DNA of 64,000 bases, from NCBI RefSeq assembly GCF_000002235.5, contig NW_022145606.1, forward strand, positions 45,026,692 to 45,090,691, given 5' to 3'. Made by a program: the position numbers and the translations under genes. The stretch is from Strongylocentrotus purpuratus. Lineage: Eukaryota > Echinodermata > Echinoidea > Camarodonta > Strongylocentrotidae. Under the pieces are notes generated by a model. The model searched no databases. It was given only the letters and a program-made list of their open reading frames with translations, and was not told where the DNA came from. Below are positions 53,601 to 59,808 of this stretch, piece by piece (position 1 is the first letter of the stretch; each line of letters opens with the position of its first letter).

Positions 53601-55621
53601 AATTGTTCTAGAAGCAAACTCCGTAGCACTGTTTTGAAAGATGTGTTGGTTAAATGCAAAGTTCCAGATGTCGTCATTCTCCAAAGGATTAATGATATTT
53701 ATCTGTCATTTCAATTTTGTCTTTGACAGCACCATTGTCGGAAGTGTGGTAAGGTGGTCTGCCAGTCTTGCTCCGCCAAGAAGTTCTTCTTCCCTTCAGT
53801 CCGAAGCCCCCGTCAGGGTCTGCGACTACTGCTACCAACAACTTTCTCTGGAGAAGAACGGCACAAGAGAAAGGATGGGAGAGAGAGTAAGTATTCGTCC
53901 CTAGGTTAGGATGTTAAATGACAGTGCCTTTGGATAGGACGTTGAATGAAAGTGCCTTTAGATAGGACGTTAAATGACGGTACCTTTGGATAGGATAAGT
54001 TCCTTCTTCCCCGTTAGGGTCTGTGACTTCTGCTACCAACAACTTTCTCTGGAGAAGAACTGCCTTTTGTATAGAATTCTTGAATTGAGTAGAAAAAACT
54101 CTTCAAAACAAAATTTCTTGGAATGTGTATGATGAGCAATGCACAAGGTCATTGTTCGTGAGATGCAATATCACAATATAATTGCGCAGGCATTGTTTCA
54201 CAAAACCGTCATTAAGTGCAAGTTTGCCGATATCCCATTGAAATGCGTGTTGATTTGTGCTGTGGTCTAGTGGATAAGTCACCCGACTGCAGATCTACAC
54301 TCTCCACCCTTGTCTTGTCCTGACCTCAAAAATTAGCTTTACATCTATCTTCTTCCTCAGCTCGGAATGCTGCCCCTCTTGACCAGGACTCCGATGACGA
54401 TGACGATGATGACGAAGACATCGATGCCATCACAAGAAATACACCAGCAGAAGAAGTGGTATGTATAACATTTTGATAATGGGATGATATCGAGATGATA
54501 CATACTTTGGTTTAGGATTTTTTTTCAATGATAAAAGTTATTTAGGGGTAACGTTACCTTTGGATGTTAGCTGAGGCTAGCATTGGGCTTTGATATCTGT
54601 GGGTCAAGGGTACGTTTGTAATTCTTTAGTGTCATAAAATGACTGTGAGACATTATTCTTCAAGCACTTTTGTTTGAGTACAGTTGCTATTAGTAATAGG
54701 CATGGCTCGAGCCATTCAGCTCTGGATAGCTTTAAAAAAAGCTCTAAAAATAAAATGAAAGTATAGCCCTTATGAAATTTTACTTGGTTCTCTAGAACAA
54801 CAACATTGATTGTAGTATGATAATAAGCTTATTCTTTATTCCTTCTTCAGTTAAAAAAAAACATGCAAGACACTTAAATATTTAGGCTTGACAAGCTGAT
54901 GGTCCCAAGAATTATCAAGTTATAACATTAATATTTTGGCAGAACAAAAAAGTAAAACCAAGGTATTGAGGGTATCGAATTAGAAATTTAACTGAAAAAA
55001 TAAAGATGGCCTATTGATAAGAAGATAGAAGTGTAATTTAAGTTTTCTTTGAAATGAATTTAGAAAGAGGATTTAATCTTACTATACCCTTATAAATATT
55101 GATGAGTATTGATAAACTACATGTTGGTTTTATACAACCCCTTCAAAATAGACCAGATGTCCCAAATGACCCTGAATATCCACAGATCTTCAAAACATGA
55201 AGAGGTCCCACTTTGTACATTTAACAAAAATCACTCCTACAGTGATGGAGATGCTACATGAGTTTGTTTCCATTTTTCAAAGAATACTTCCACCTGTGTA
55301 TCATGAAGTGCACTGTTTGTGCATAATGATAACATAACTTTCATGAGCACGTATCCAGTATTTTGTCTACATGTATTTCACAATTCGGTCTGCAATTATC
55401 TGCTCATGTTCAGACTGCAACTATAAAACTGGCTTATTATCAACCATACATTTAAAGTAAGGATACCCCATCAGAAAATGTCATGGTAGTTACTAGTTCC
55501 ATTGCAGATATTATTGTGATTCAAAGTCTTCTTTTTTTAAACGCCCCTTTAAAAACTTCTTTCCCTTCTCTCTTTTACGATCTTGCAGCATCCAACATTC
55601 TACGAAGAGAACTATCGGTGA
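23609..55621 (+). CDS. PLEKHF2: PH and FYVE domain protein (Phafin-2 type), 9 exons, FYVE exons disrupted
   Basis: Exons: 23609-23624, 32409-32473, 42339-42476, 43231-43294, 51513-51638, 52582-52683, 53730-53886, 54361-54458 and 55589-55621. Exons 1-5 read cleanly: MVDRL, VNSEANRKRIEQVELCFG, then the PH domain (PGRVLVGEGVLTK, RQFFLFNDALVYGNIV, YAATATEKSEWMAHINKC; residues about 28-130). Exon 6 continues GKKPATELSPVWVPDHD. The FYVE zinc motifs follow (HHCRKCGK, VCQSC and, in another frame, CDYCY), then an acidic tail (DSDDDDDDDED) ending HPTFYEENYR. Phafins bind PtdIns3P on endosomes and act in endosomal and autophagic trafficking. Exon 6 is about 5 nt short at the first CxxC and meets TAA at 52653. 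In exon 7 the CDYCY stretch is out of frame with both flanks. All splice sites look good, so this is either an assembly or allele problem or a recent loss. Splitting PLEKHF1 from PLEKHF2 is tentative; the start favours PLEKHF2. Confidence 0.88.
24394..24590 (+). mobile_element. TTAA MITE family A, full copy
   Basis: It runs from TTTAAAGGCCCACTGCAC to AAGCTTTAAAG with the shared middle GCTACTTGCGCCCTCTATAT and CCTGTCCAGTGACCTTG. PLEKHF2 intron 1. Confidence 0.7.
24660..25056. mobile_element. TTAA-type MITE, family C, copy 3
   Basis: The ends TTAAAGATAAACTCCAGTAC and GTACTAAAGTTTATCTTTAA are inverted repeats. The interior shares TCACAATGCAATCGCAT and CAGTGCACACCAATACT with the copy at 4013-4399. 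Confidence 0.7.
25472..29029 (-). CDS. pol: Retroelement pol polyprotein
   Basis: Long open frame of about 1185 residues. Near the start is the aspartic protease motif (AFIDSGSFISLMS). Next is the reverse transcriptase with VNAPMTFQRVMEAVL and the YLDD active site. RNase H shows LATDASQDAIGAVL and ILTDHRPLLGY. The integrase has the zinc finger (HH, CRTCPACE), the DDE core (VFADIAELP, HTDQGRQFESR, ERANRVIKEQL) and the start of a GPY/F-type tail (NWKGPFII). These are all Ty3/gypsy features. It encodes the enzymes for replication and integration of the element, not a host function. Confidence 0.92.
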   Translation of the reverse strand: MTKQTQTDNKSQPPSTSAVNDHSSPSPPPPYIPAIVDNSYILAFIDSGSFISLMSADFYYSIPEGQRSILQKSTTLASTITREGIDIIGTTSPTIHLGNKTTRHMFNVARNITHPFVLGWDFMFKHDATLSTTTFTMPGMSIPLVDRRQYQVPLKCNVSLIGKATLPGMSEVHVQGRLIPPQPDVIPQDYDGIFEPSIHEHLHVAGARSLSRPQDGIILLRLINPSSETVQLSADTTLGQFYSTTGDGEEEYEIIDSIVAGTQKSSSFQASSMLPTSSLSKTEYESAESLLNSYSDVFSSTSEDIGQTNLAYHDITTSTETPTRKRAYRTSPTMRVEIQNQVDELLRRDIIEESFSPWASPIVMVRKKDKTYRFCVDYRALNAVTVRDSHPIPRQDDSIDALSSSSYFSVIDLSSGYWQIPLDPKDKEKTAFTTGTGLYQFKVMPFGLVNAPMTFQRVMEAVLHGLHWSTCLIYLDDCIILGKTFQDHLHNLREVLQRFREANLKLKPSKCQFFRKEVTYLGHVISTTGVRPDPVNTKKVSSWPQPKTPTQVRAFLGLASYYRRFMPSFAQVASPLTDLTHKGKKFIWTDDCEEAFDQLKSSLTSPPILAYPDFNNKFSLATDASQDAIGAVLSQLQDGNDRVVAFYSRKLTESQRRWSTYDRELWAVISSIRHFRHYLRGQEFNILTDHRPLLGYNSVPIQDDATGRRARWIVELNAYSFTITHKKGTAHQNADAMSRMPEDVTHPVSMVNTRSSTTQPVQESTVPQSSNSLADKAPKNFILASHHADLQYHQQHDKDIQRIIKYIKEVRHPTVREVRRQSPRLRRLLWQLPRFVLENDLLYRRRQDNSGSSSLQVVVPESLIPQVLQEIHGNPSSGHFGVQRTLHRAESMCFWPFMHKDITDYCRTCPACESIRSPSPTHQAPLQSIKTDHPLQMVFADIAELPTSRSGYHYILVVVDHFSKYTNIYPMRDQTAQTVAGHLFEEYIKEHGVPESLHTDQGRQFESRLVQDLCKRLGIRKSRSSPYHPQGAGIVERANRVIKEQLAKYIADQGGDWDKHIHQLQLAYNTSVHTSTGMTPYFIMHGREARTPASVTCPIMTQSYDSPQEYVTDVCSRLRQAFQHTRQKAEQAQLRQKRDYDASTRTIKYAPGDLVWLHNPVNARRKLEPNWKGPFIIQYIPFVYV
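29065..30060 (-). CDS. gag: Retroelement gag-like protein
   Basis: A long open frame lies upstream of pol in element sense. It is a basic protein with a helical capsid-like part (VFAAAITTLVEEAFPNYD, FLAGIDKPLQIRIHEMG) and an Arg/Ser-rich C-terminal part with repeated RSPSP motifs in place of an obvious zinc knuckle. The upper limit of the coding region is approximate; from 29922 upward it depends on the start used. The family commonly expresses pol from gag by frameshift or read-through. Confidence 0.75.
   Translation of the reverse strand, partial: VRRLEVAVEVLPQTERKLHLILPSRLAGAAFTVWESIPSTDQQEYSVVRKKLSAVFGNTNYLTTFKSCIDARKRQQNEVLEVFAAAITTLVEEAFPNYDAAGKDGEKFRRFLAGIDKPLQIRIHEMGATSFSEALDVAVRVERANRLGQPSVATDFTIASTSPKRDATSATLEKVLQRLDELELKLEKRNSTPRPQFSDRRLQPSRSPSPYDHPSRSSRRYSDDHWRQPSRSPSPYQPHQRRFRSPSPLRHQRTQSPTHHRTLRGSTPPRRNAYDDGRSASPRQSRYSNHANWQSSRSDDRHASGTRDTPYHQLNGEQHRKVRFDDQGNYW
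30108..30138 (-). other. Retroelement primer-binding site, tRNA-Leu(AAG) type
   Basis: On the plus strand GGCGTGGGTTCGAATCCCAC followed by CGCTGCCACCA equals the T arm, acceptor strand and CCA end of metazoan tRNA-Leu(AAG) as I recall it. The element strand is therefore complementary to 31 nt of the tRNA, and it sits next to the 5' terminal repeat. Confidence 0.75.
30462..30802. mobile_element. MITE with ACCGTAAAT ends, copy 1
   Basis: The left end TACCGTAAATCTCCGTGTAT and right end ATACACAGAGATTGACGGTA are imperfect inverted repeats, each followed by a GCGCAC/GTGCGC block. The middle has long T runs and GGCGCTATGCCTGGCAATGT, shared with 31628-32172. Confidence 0.65.
31018..31062 (+). repeat. 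(GA)n microsatellite
   Basis: Purine tract of GAGA repeats, followed by a G run at 31096-31109. Confidence 0.9.
31155..31445 (+). repeat. Dispersed ~285-bp repeat, copy 1
   Basis: CCACAGATCTTCAAAACATG, AAGAGGTCCCACTTTGTA, AGAATACTTCCACCTGTG and TCAGACTGCAA occur in the same order and orientation at 55145-55440. Both copies lie within PLEKHF2 introns. The family is not recognised. Confidence 0.75.
31628..32172. mobile_element. MITE with ACCGTAAAT ends, copy 2, with long A/T runs
   Basis: TACCGTATATAACGGTGTAT and CAACGTTATTTACGGTA are inverted ends. The copy contains the same core as 30462-30802 and two long A-run/T-run blocks that could fold on each other. Confidence 0.65.
32618..32652 (+). 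repeat. (GA)n microsatellite
   Basis: Pure GA repeat directly beside the left end of a foldback element. Confidence 0.9.
32653..32942. mobile_element. Foldback MITE (~290 bp, ~90-bp arms)
   Basis: ATTCTCGAAAGCGGACTAAC at the left pairs with GTTAGTCCGCTTTCGAGAAT at the right. The pairing continues inward through CCACCGACTAAGTATG / CATACTTAGTGGGTGG and AATTATTC-type blocks. Confidence 0.8.
33029..33300 (+). mobile_element. MITE family H with an internal tandem duplication
   Basis: It begins ACAGTGAAACCTGTCTATAA and ends GCAGGTTCGACTGTA. The left third (ACAGTGAAACCTGT... GTACAGGTTCC) is present twice, at 33029 and 33125. Confidence 0.7.
35233..35777. mobile_element. TTAA foldback MITE with ~165-bp arms
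   Basis: The left arm starts TTAAAGGGGAAGTCCACCC and the right arm ends GGGTGGACTTTCCCTTTAA. Long inner blocks also pair, for example GTTGTGATCAATCAAACAC and TTTGATTGATCACAACTTC. The loop between the arms is about 215 bp. Confidence 0.8.
36030..36230 (+). repeat. Dispersed repeat, copy 2
   Basis: Same order of blocks (AACTCAAGAATGAATG, TGTAAGCTTCGATA, AAACTTGGTAAAG, AATGAATAAT) as at 1033-1236. Confidence 0.6.
36239..36524. mobile_element. Foldback element rich in GGTCTA motifs
   Basis: TCTACACCCAGTCCGTCTAC at the left pairs with GTAGACGGGCTGGGTGTAGA at the right, continuing through CTATCCACAT / ATGTGGATAG. The interior repeats TTTGGTCTAAT variants many times. Confidence 0.7.
36597..36980. 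mobile_element. TTAA MITE family B, full copy
   Basis: It runs from TTTAAAGGCATCGTTT to CTGGATCCCTTTAAT and matches 15713-16105 in reverse (GAGTGACCGGTTTTACCATA, TTTTCCCCAATAGACT). Confidence 0.7.
37070..37335 (+). repeat. Four-unit tandem repeat (~65-70 bp)
   Basis: Units begin CTGAAGGTTAACCACYGCAT and end TACTAYGGCTGTGTTCATA at about 37074, 37138, 37208 and 37270. More decayed relatives of the unit end follow at 37620-37860. Confidence 0.8.
37650..37990 (+). repeat. Diverged tandem duplication
   Basis: Blocks such as ATCAAGATTAAGAATTCAAA, GGGCAGCATTGCCAGCGAGT and TACTCTAGGACGGC recur between 37340 and 37900. No coding sense is seen. Confidence 0.5.
38617..39143. mobile_element. ~525-bp MITE with ~40-bp TIR (CTTAACCCTGTAC type)
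   Basis: GATACTGTTTTCACACTGGC and TTGCTTAACCCTGTACT at the left pair with ACAGGGTTAAGCAA and CCAGTGTGAAAAGAGTAT at the right. The interior is dense in GGGGTTA/TAACCC blocks, some forming local hairpins around CTGCAAAATAGCAG. Confidence 0.75.
39880..40285. mobile_element. Near-perfect ~405-bp palindromic element
   Basis: The arms meet at 40081 (GCTCCTAATGGTTAGGAGC). Outer ends GTGGTGAAGTGTGAAGTTAT and ATGACGTCACACTTCACCAC pair, as do TTCATTTTCCGAAAGAG and CTCTTTCGGAAAATGAA. The spacer at the centre is only a few bases. Confidence 0.85.
40312..40425 (-). mobile_element. MITE family H, partial
   Basis: CATTGAAACATGTACTAAAG, GAACCTGTACAGAAAGATTA and TATAAAGACCACTTTTCT read family H in reverse. 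Confidence 0.6.
40566..40604 (+). repeat. (GA)n microsatellite
   Basis: GAGA repeat with two small interruptions. Confidence 0.9.
40868..41003 (+). mobile_element. TTAA MITE family A, internally deleted copy
   Basis: It starts TTTAAAGCCCCACTGCACAA and jumps from GATCCTCTTTTTC straight to AGTGACCTTGCATGGAGGTC. Confidence 0.65.
41131..42293. mobile_element. Foldback element of GGCGC-rich short repeats (TU-like)
   Basis: ATGCTAGGAGTCCACTGGGC at the left pairs with CTAGTGGACTCCTAGCAT at the right, extended by CAGCGCCAGTT / AACTTGCGCTG. Both arms are made of degenerate short repeats of the type TTGGCGC(CA). Sea urchin TU foldback elements are known for arms of short tandem repeats, so kinship is plausible but unproven. 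A SINE has entered the middle. Confidence 0.7.
41560..41852 (-). mobile_element. tRNA-derived SINE with intact promoter boxes, inside a foldback element
   Basis: On the minus strand the head at 41848 reads GTGTTGGCTCAGTCAGTAGA (A box) and then GTGGGTTCGAACCCCGGC (B box). The body includes GATGGAGTTGTTGCTACC. It ends in a (TTA)n tail at 41601-41566. The boxes are close to tRNA consensus, so this is a comparatively young copy. Confidence 0.75.
44010..44720 (+). repeat. Degenerate ~55-65-bp tandem array, about 12 units
   Basis: Units follow the theme GACGGAGTTTAAAATAATTT then CTACTACAACTGTGCGT then TTGTTTATAAACAT. They vary in length and sequence, so the array is older than the G-rich array that follows. 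Confidence 0.8.
45640..49660 (+). repeat. ~110-bp tandem array (about 35 units), each with a long G run
   Basis: Each unit reads roughly ATTCAGACAAGGATTAAGAG, TCAAGAACGGTACAACGAAT, CGTCTTCTTTCTCTAATAAT, TTAATGAAATGTCAAAGCTT, CCGCACGGGAC, then 8-25 G. The junction before the G run comes in two main types, CCGCACGGGACG and CCACGCTTCGCACTGGAG. G runs are on the plus strand, the sense strand of PLEKHF2. Periods measured at the end are 108 and 112. Confidence 0.92.
51178..51278 (+). pseudogene. Decayed copy of PLEKHF2 exon 5 with its acceptor
   Basis: TTTTCAGATTTGAAGAATGG, then CAACCAAGTCATTCA and TATGCTACCACAGCA, align to the start of exon 5 (51505-51590). It has an in-frame TAA right after the first codons and lacks the 3' part of the exon. 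It is a partial tandem duplicate, about 325 bp upstream. Confidence 0.85.
51283..51440 (+). mobile_element. MITE family H, good copy
   Basis: It runs from TACTGTCAAACCTCTCTATA to AAGCAGGTTTGACTGTA. It separates the decayed exon 5 copy from the real exon. Confidence 0.75.
52012..52345 (-). mobile_element. MITE family H (minus), split by a SINE
   Basis: TTCAAACATGTACTAAAGGC up to ACCACTTTTCTAGTCCC, then after the SINE TCCCTTTGGTGGTCTTTATA to CAGGTTTCACTGTA. The uninterrupted counterpart is at 52434-52540. Confidence 0.7.
52112..52313 (+). mobile_element. SINE with a 7SL/SRP-RNA-like head
   Basis: The head GGGGCATTGTGGCGTGCGCC, then TGTAATCCAGCTA, resembles the 5' Alu domain of 7SL RNA (GGTGGCGCGTGCCTGTAGTC in human). 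CAGCCGAGGC follows, near the 7SL GAGGCTGAGG region, then a B-box-like AAGTTCGAAACT. The tail is GACTTTAAAGGTCGGTCCCC, AATAATCATATCTGATTGA and an (AC)n end. Its insertion into a MITE, flanked by TCCC, shows it was mobile. Confidence 0.55.
52311..52430 (+). pseudogene. Partial copy of PLEKHF2 exon 6 with its acceptor
   Basis: CCTTCTAGGTGGGAAGAAGC, then CCGCTACAGAGCTTAGTCC, repeats the first ~45 nt of exon 6 and the intron before it, 200 bp upstream of the real exon. It then runs into MITE sequence. Confidence 0.88.
52434..52540 (-). mobile_element. MITE family H, partial, SINE-free
   Basis: GTTTCTCATTCAAACATGTA, CTAAAGGAACCTGTAC, then CACTTTTCTTGCCTCCCATT and CAGGTTTCACTGTA. This is the duplicate of 52012-52345 without the SINE. 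Confidence 0.65.
52890..52990 (+). mobile_element. SINE-body fragment
   Basis: ATTTGCCACTCTCCACCCAG, GTAAATGGGTACCAGG and TGAATGCTTTAGCG match the body type at 14490-14706. The head is absent. Confidence 0.45.
53905..54000 (+). repeat. Three short tandem units of a SURF1-like SINE tail
   Basis: GGATGTTAAATGACAGTGCC, TTGGATAGGACGTTGAATGA and TAGATAGGACGTTAAATGAC are ~32-bp units of the same motif found at the ends of the SINEs at 5663 and 15541. Confidence 0.6.
53998..54063 (+). pseudogene. Partial copy of PLEKHF2 exon 7 (last zinc pair)
   Basis: TTCCTTCTTCCCCGTTAGGG, TCTGTGACTTCTGCTACCAA and TTTCTCTGGAGAAGAAC repeat the CDYCY-coding part of exon 7 (53784-53858), with an internal deletion. 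It has neither splice site. Confidence 0.8.
55140..55440 (+). repeat. Dispersed ~285-bp repeat, copy 2
   Basis: Collinear with 31155-31445 in the same orientation. PLEKHF2 intron 8. Confidence 0.75.
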
Positions 55622-56020
55622 GGGGGTAAATAGGCGACCCCATTCCCTAGTGCCAATTTTGAACTAACGGAGACAACGTGATAGAAGGCGTGTGCTCTGC
55701 CCTCTGTAGGACTTGTTTTACATATGATTTAACTGCAGCAGTTTTTCTTTAAGACGTTAGTGTAATGTGCTAAACATATCTGTATCTCATGACTGATATG
55801 TTTGCGAAGGACCTTTGTTGTGCGTAGCTACTTTTTCTCCCTGCTTGCCGTTACCTTACGTGTAAAAAGAAACCTGCTGCCGTTTCCCATGTCGTGTGTT
55901 AACAAGCCTTTACGATCCATGAGCGTTCACACACAGCACCTCGTAGTGTTCATCGGAATTCCGTACGTCTGCCTGGTTAAGCATGTATACAGTGACGTCA
56001 AGGTATCGATGAGTCAATAC

Positions 56021-56616
56021 TTAAAGGGATAGTTGAGTTCTTGTTTCTGACCGCAGATGCCTTCAAAGTGCATGGTTATTGCTCTTATTCTTATTTATGA
56101 CATTTCTAGTGCCCTTTTGGAACCTAAAATTGCTATGAAGGTAATTTTAGACCCCAAAATGTGTGAATTTAGATTGAATACGATCATACCGATTCAGCTT
56201 CGCTTAAAAAAAAATATGGTGACCATTAATTAATTAATTATTAATAACAATGCACTGGCCGGCTGGTTGTGCGTATCATAACCAACACAAAAAAGCCAAC
56301 AAAAAAGCCAATGTTGGCATTGGCTGGAATAAAACGTATAAGGCGCTATCTTGTCTTTTTAACGACTGGTTCAAAGTTCCCCAATATTTGTGGGGCACCA
56401 CAAATATTAGAAATGTTGTGGGGCACCACAGATATTAGAAATGTTTATATTTATGGATATTTTGGCCATCTCTGAACTGAATTTGATCAATCAAAGATGA
56501 TTTTGTCATTTAAATTGTATATTCTTTCAAATTTGACACTCAGTTTTTTCATTATCTCATAAAAAAGGTTATTTTGTGAAGCACCCTCTGCAACAAAACT
56601 CAACTATCCCTTTAAC
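56021..56616. mobile_element. TTAA MITE (~595 bp) with TTAAAGGGATAGTTGAGTT ends
   Basis: The left end TTAAAGGGATAGTTGAGTTC matches the reverse complement of AACTCAACTATCCCTTTAA at the right. The interior has a short direct repeat of GTGGGGCACCACA. No long open frame. Confidence 0.8.
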
Positions 56617-56869
56617 AAAGTCGTGTTGTAGGGGAAACGTAAAAGAAAAAGAATGTTTGGTGGAGATTTACTGCAATGAAATAAGAATTAGGATGAATAA
56701 TGTAAAAATTAAAAATGAAATCTGTGTATAAAGACTGATCATGATTTTTAATCAACAATGTTTTGTGATAATTCCTTTGCTCAATAACACTTGGTTATGT
56801 CTGATTTATCACCTTGTACTTCAGAGGAATATTTAAAAACTAATACGAAAAATCAATTTCAAATGGGAA

Positions 56870-57087
56870 ATGGCAAATGGGTTTTTATAACGTTACAATC
56901 TATTGGTGAAAATGAGTATGGTAAAAACAAGTCACCAAAAGATTTTCCTTTTTTGAAGCACTTCATGATCATTTTGAAGTGCAATTGTTTTAGGGCCTCA
57001 ATATTACACCATATCACAAACACTGATAACATGTAGGGCCGTGCAGCTCAGATTTGTAAAACTGGAAACATTGTTAAACAATGCCTT
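56870..57087. mobile_element. TTAA MITE family B, partial
   Basis: AAAATGAGTATGGTAAAA, CACTTCATGATCATTTTGAA and CACTGATAACATGTAGGGCC match the family. Only one end (ACAATGCCTTTATT) is recognisable. Confidence 0.6.
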
Positions 57088-57459
57088 TATTACAAAAATT
57101 ACTCAATGCTGCCTGTATTTGTATTATTTTTGTTTAACAAGAAATTCATGAGGAAGATTACAGAAAAGAAATTGGCTTTCCATCAAATTTCAAGCAGTGA
57201 TTATTTATATAAAATTGAAGAAAAAAAAATAAGATTGTAACTGGAAATTTGAATAAATATACATCCTTTATGTAGGGGAAGAGCCAATTTGTCAAAGTTT
57301 GACTTTGTCCTTTATTTTTTCATTTTTTCTAGTAACTGAAATTGTCCTTAAAACATATATATGTACAATATTTTTATTAATTTTATTATTTTTTTAATCT
57401 AATGATTATATTAACAAAATAAACACAATTTGTCCCTTTACTATCCAACTTTTTCTCCC

Positions 57460-57485
57460 GGGGGGGGGGGGGGGGGGGGGGGGGG
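57460..57485 (+). repeat. Poly-G tract
   Basis: About 26 G in a row. Confidence 0.95.
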
Positions 57486-57670
57486 ATGTAGGATTAATAA
57501 AATACCCAGATATATCATGTTCTTTTCATAATGGAATTGATAAAGTATTAAACTAGTTAACCGGCAAGCTATTGATAACATGTATTCAGTAAGTTTTATT
57601 AAAATATGGAACGTCAATTGAATGTATATGAGACAAGGTTGTATTATATTTGTATTAATTGATTTGTGTT

Positions 57671-57674
<4 letters not shown>

Positions 57675-57706
<32 letters not shown>
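57675..57706 (+). repeat. (TA)n microsatellite
   Basis: TATATA repeat of about 30 bp. Confidence 0.95.
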
Positions 57707-57708
<2 letters not shown>

Positions 57709-58823
57709 CAGTATTGGATCTTTCAATGTGCTTAAAGCTTATTATTTCATTATTAATCTGCATGCTATGTATGTGTAATATCCTTTTAAAAATATAGTCA
57801 AATCAGCAAAAAAATAAGGTGAAGTTTTGGTGTCGGAAATATGATTTATGCTACAATTTCAATTGACACTTACTTTAATAAATTTTGTTCCGTGCTTGGT
57901 TTAGATCTATAAATCAACTAGGTTATAGTTAGTTTCGATTTATGTACCGGTAGTAATGATGTTCTTTTAGGCCATAATAATTAGTTACACTATATTTTAT
58001 TGAGTATTGGTTTGACATTATTTTTTCTTCTATTTTAGCATTTCAACTACACACCTGTAATACTGACTATTTTTAATATGTGGGTAATAGGAGACACTAA
58101 AAACTGCCAAATATACACTTTTAAACTATTTGCACTTTCAATATTTCATATTTTTCTCCTTTAATCTACCGTACATGTATTTGGTGTTCAAAATGAAAGG
58201 GTAATGAAGTGGCCAGGGATTAGTTTATGATGTTACACACATGTTAGACAGTACACTTTAATTTAAAGCCATACTTTACAGAAGCACTACCGTAAAAATC
58301 TCCTCTAGCGCCATCTCGGGTCAGCTGTAGCAGCATGCTGCACTGTTGGTTGTACATAAAGTCCTCTGTCTGCAAAGTGGGAATTAGGTATTGTGTTACA
58401 CACTGTTCGCAAGTTGACCATGAGATGGCGCTGTGCAATAAACAGTACACTAGAGCAGAAATTCATCCGTTCGGTATTGCTTTAAGATGTCTCTTCAATG
58501 GGTTTACACCAAAGTACATAGCCTAACGCTGTAAATGACAAAAACAAAATTCATTCCTTTTTTTTCTTCAATGTTCAATACAATTTTCAGTAGTCAACTG
58601 GTTTGATCATTTTCATAGGTAATTTATATGTTAAATTATAAGTAATTCTTGTTTGTTTGAATAATATTTATAGTATCCTGCATGTATTACTGTACAGAAG
58701 TGTAAATATGGGTCCGTCTGCTCAATAAAGCGACATGTTTCAGAGTAGAAAATGCCTTGCGAGATTCCTCCAGAGTCCCTTGCCTAACATGGCAGCCGTA
58801 GTCGTTTGATAAAATCACATGAG

Positions 58824-59127
58824 GGGGGTGTTTCACAAAGATCCTAAGTTGAAGTTAACTTGGACTTAACATTTATGGAAAGCAGTTACCATCCTTGAAA
58901 ATATTTTGTAAAAGTTATTTTAAAAGATATAAAATGTTTCAAATCATTCATATTTTCTATTATCATGGGAGGCTTCATGTTCTTGATGTGGAGTTTATGA
59001 AAATTCTAAAATACTTAAATTATTGCTTTTGAATATATTCATTATAAGGCTACAAATTGCTCTCTGTAATATTTAAGTCTAACTTAGAGCTAAGTTCAAC
59101 TTAAAATCTTTGTGAAACACCCCCTTA
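58824..59127. mobile_element. MITE family G (GGGGTGTTTCACAAAGATC ends), copy 1
   Basis: GGGTGTTTCACAAAGATCCT, then AAGTTGAAGTTAACTTGGAC, at the left pairs with GAGCTAAGTTCAACTTAAAA and TCTTTGTGAAACACCCCC at the right. Copy 2 is at 62035-62312 and a third begins at 63963. Confidence 0.85.
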
Positions 59128-59259
59128 ACTACCCTGTGCATTGTTACATGAATATATTTATCTCTGAGTATGTGTGGCAAGAGGTCGATATTTCTTGTCA
59201 AAATTACGTCAAATGAAATGAACATTGTTCTGGCTTTGAGGAGATGATGCTGCAGGTAC

Positions 59260-59808
59260 TGTGAAGGACTTGGGTCTTGTTCACTCTAAGGACCTAGATC
59301 TTTGAACCGGCTCTTGCAAGACCAGGCCTAGGCTACATTACTCATAAGGACCAAATACAAAAATGAGAGAAACTAAACTTGGTTCTTGTTCCTTGTCTGT
59401 GAAGGACTTGGCTCTGGATCACTCTATAGGACCTAGATCTATCAACTGGCTCTTGCAAGACCAGGGCTAGACTAGACTACTCATAAGGACCAAATACAAA
59501 AATGAGAGAAAATAAACTTGTTCTTGTTCCTTGTCTGTGAAAGACTTGGCTCTGGATCACTCTATAAGACCTAGGTCTATGAAATGGCTCTTGCAAGACC
59601 AGGGCTAGACTAGAATACTCATAAGGACTAAATACAAAAATGAGAGAAACTAAACTTGGTTCTTGTTTCTTTTTCTTTTTTCTTGAAAGACTTGGCCCTT
59701 GATCACTCTATAGGACCTAGATCTATAAATTGGCTCTTGCAAGACTAGGGCTAGACTAGAATACTCATAAGGACCAAATAAAAAAAGAAATGAGAGAAAT
59801 TAGCTTGA
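59260..59808 (+). repeat. Four-unit tandem repeat (~142 bp)
   Basis: Units contain GATCACTCTATAGGACCTAG, GGCTCTTGCAAGACCAGGGC, ACTCATAAGGACCAAATAC and AAATGAGAGAAACTAAACTT, starting near 59265, 59406, 59549 and 59690. It is non-coding in all frames seen. Confidence 0.88.

Noticed and set aside
54255-54295. tRNA gene (TGGTCTAGTGGATAAGTC)
   Set aside because: Only the D-arm half is recognisable; no T arm follows.
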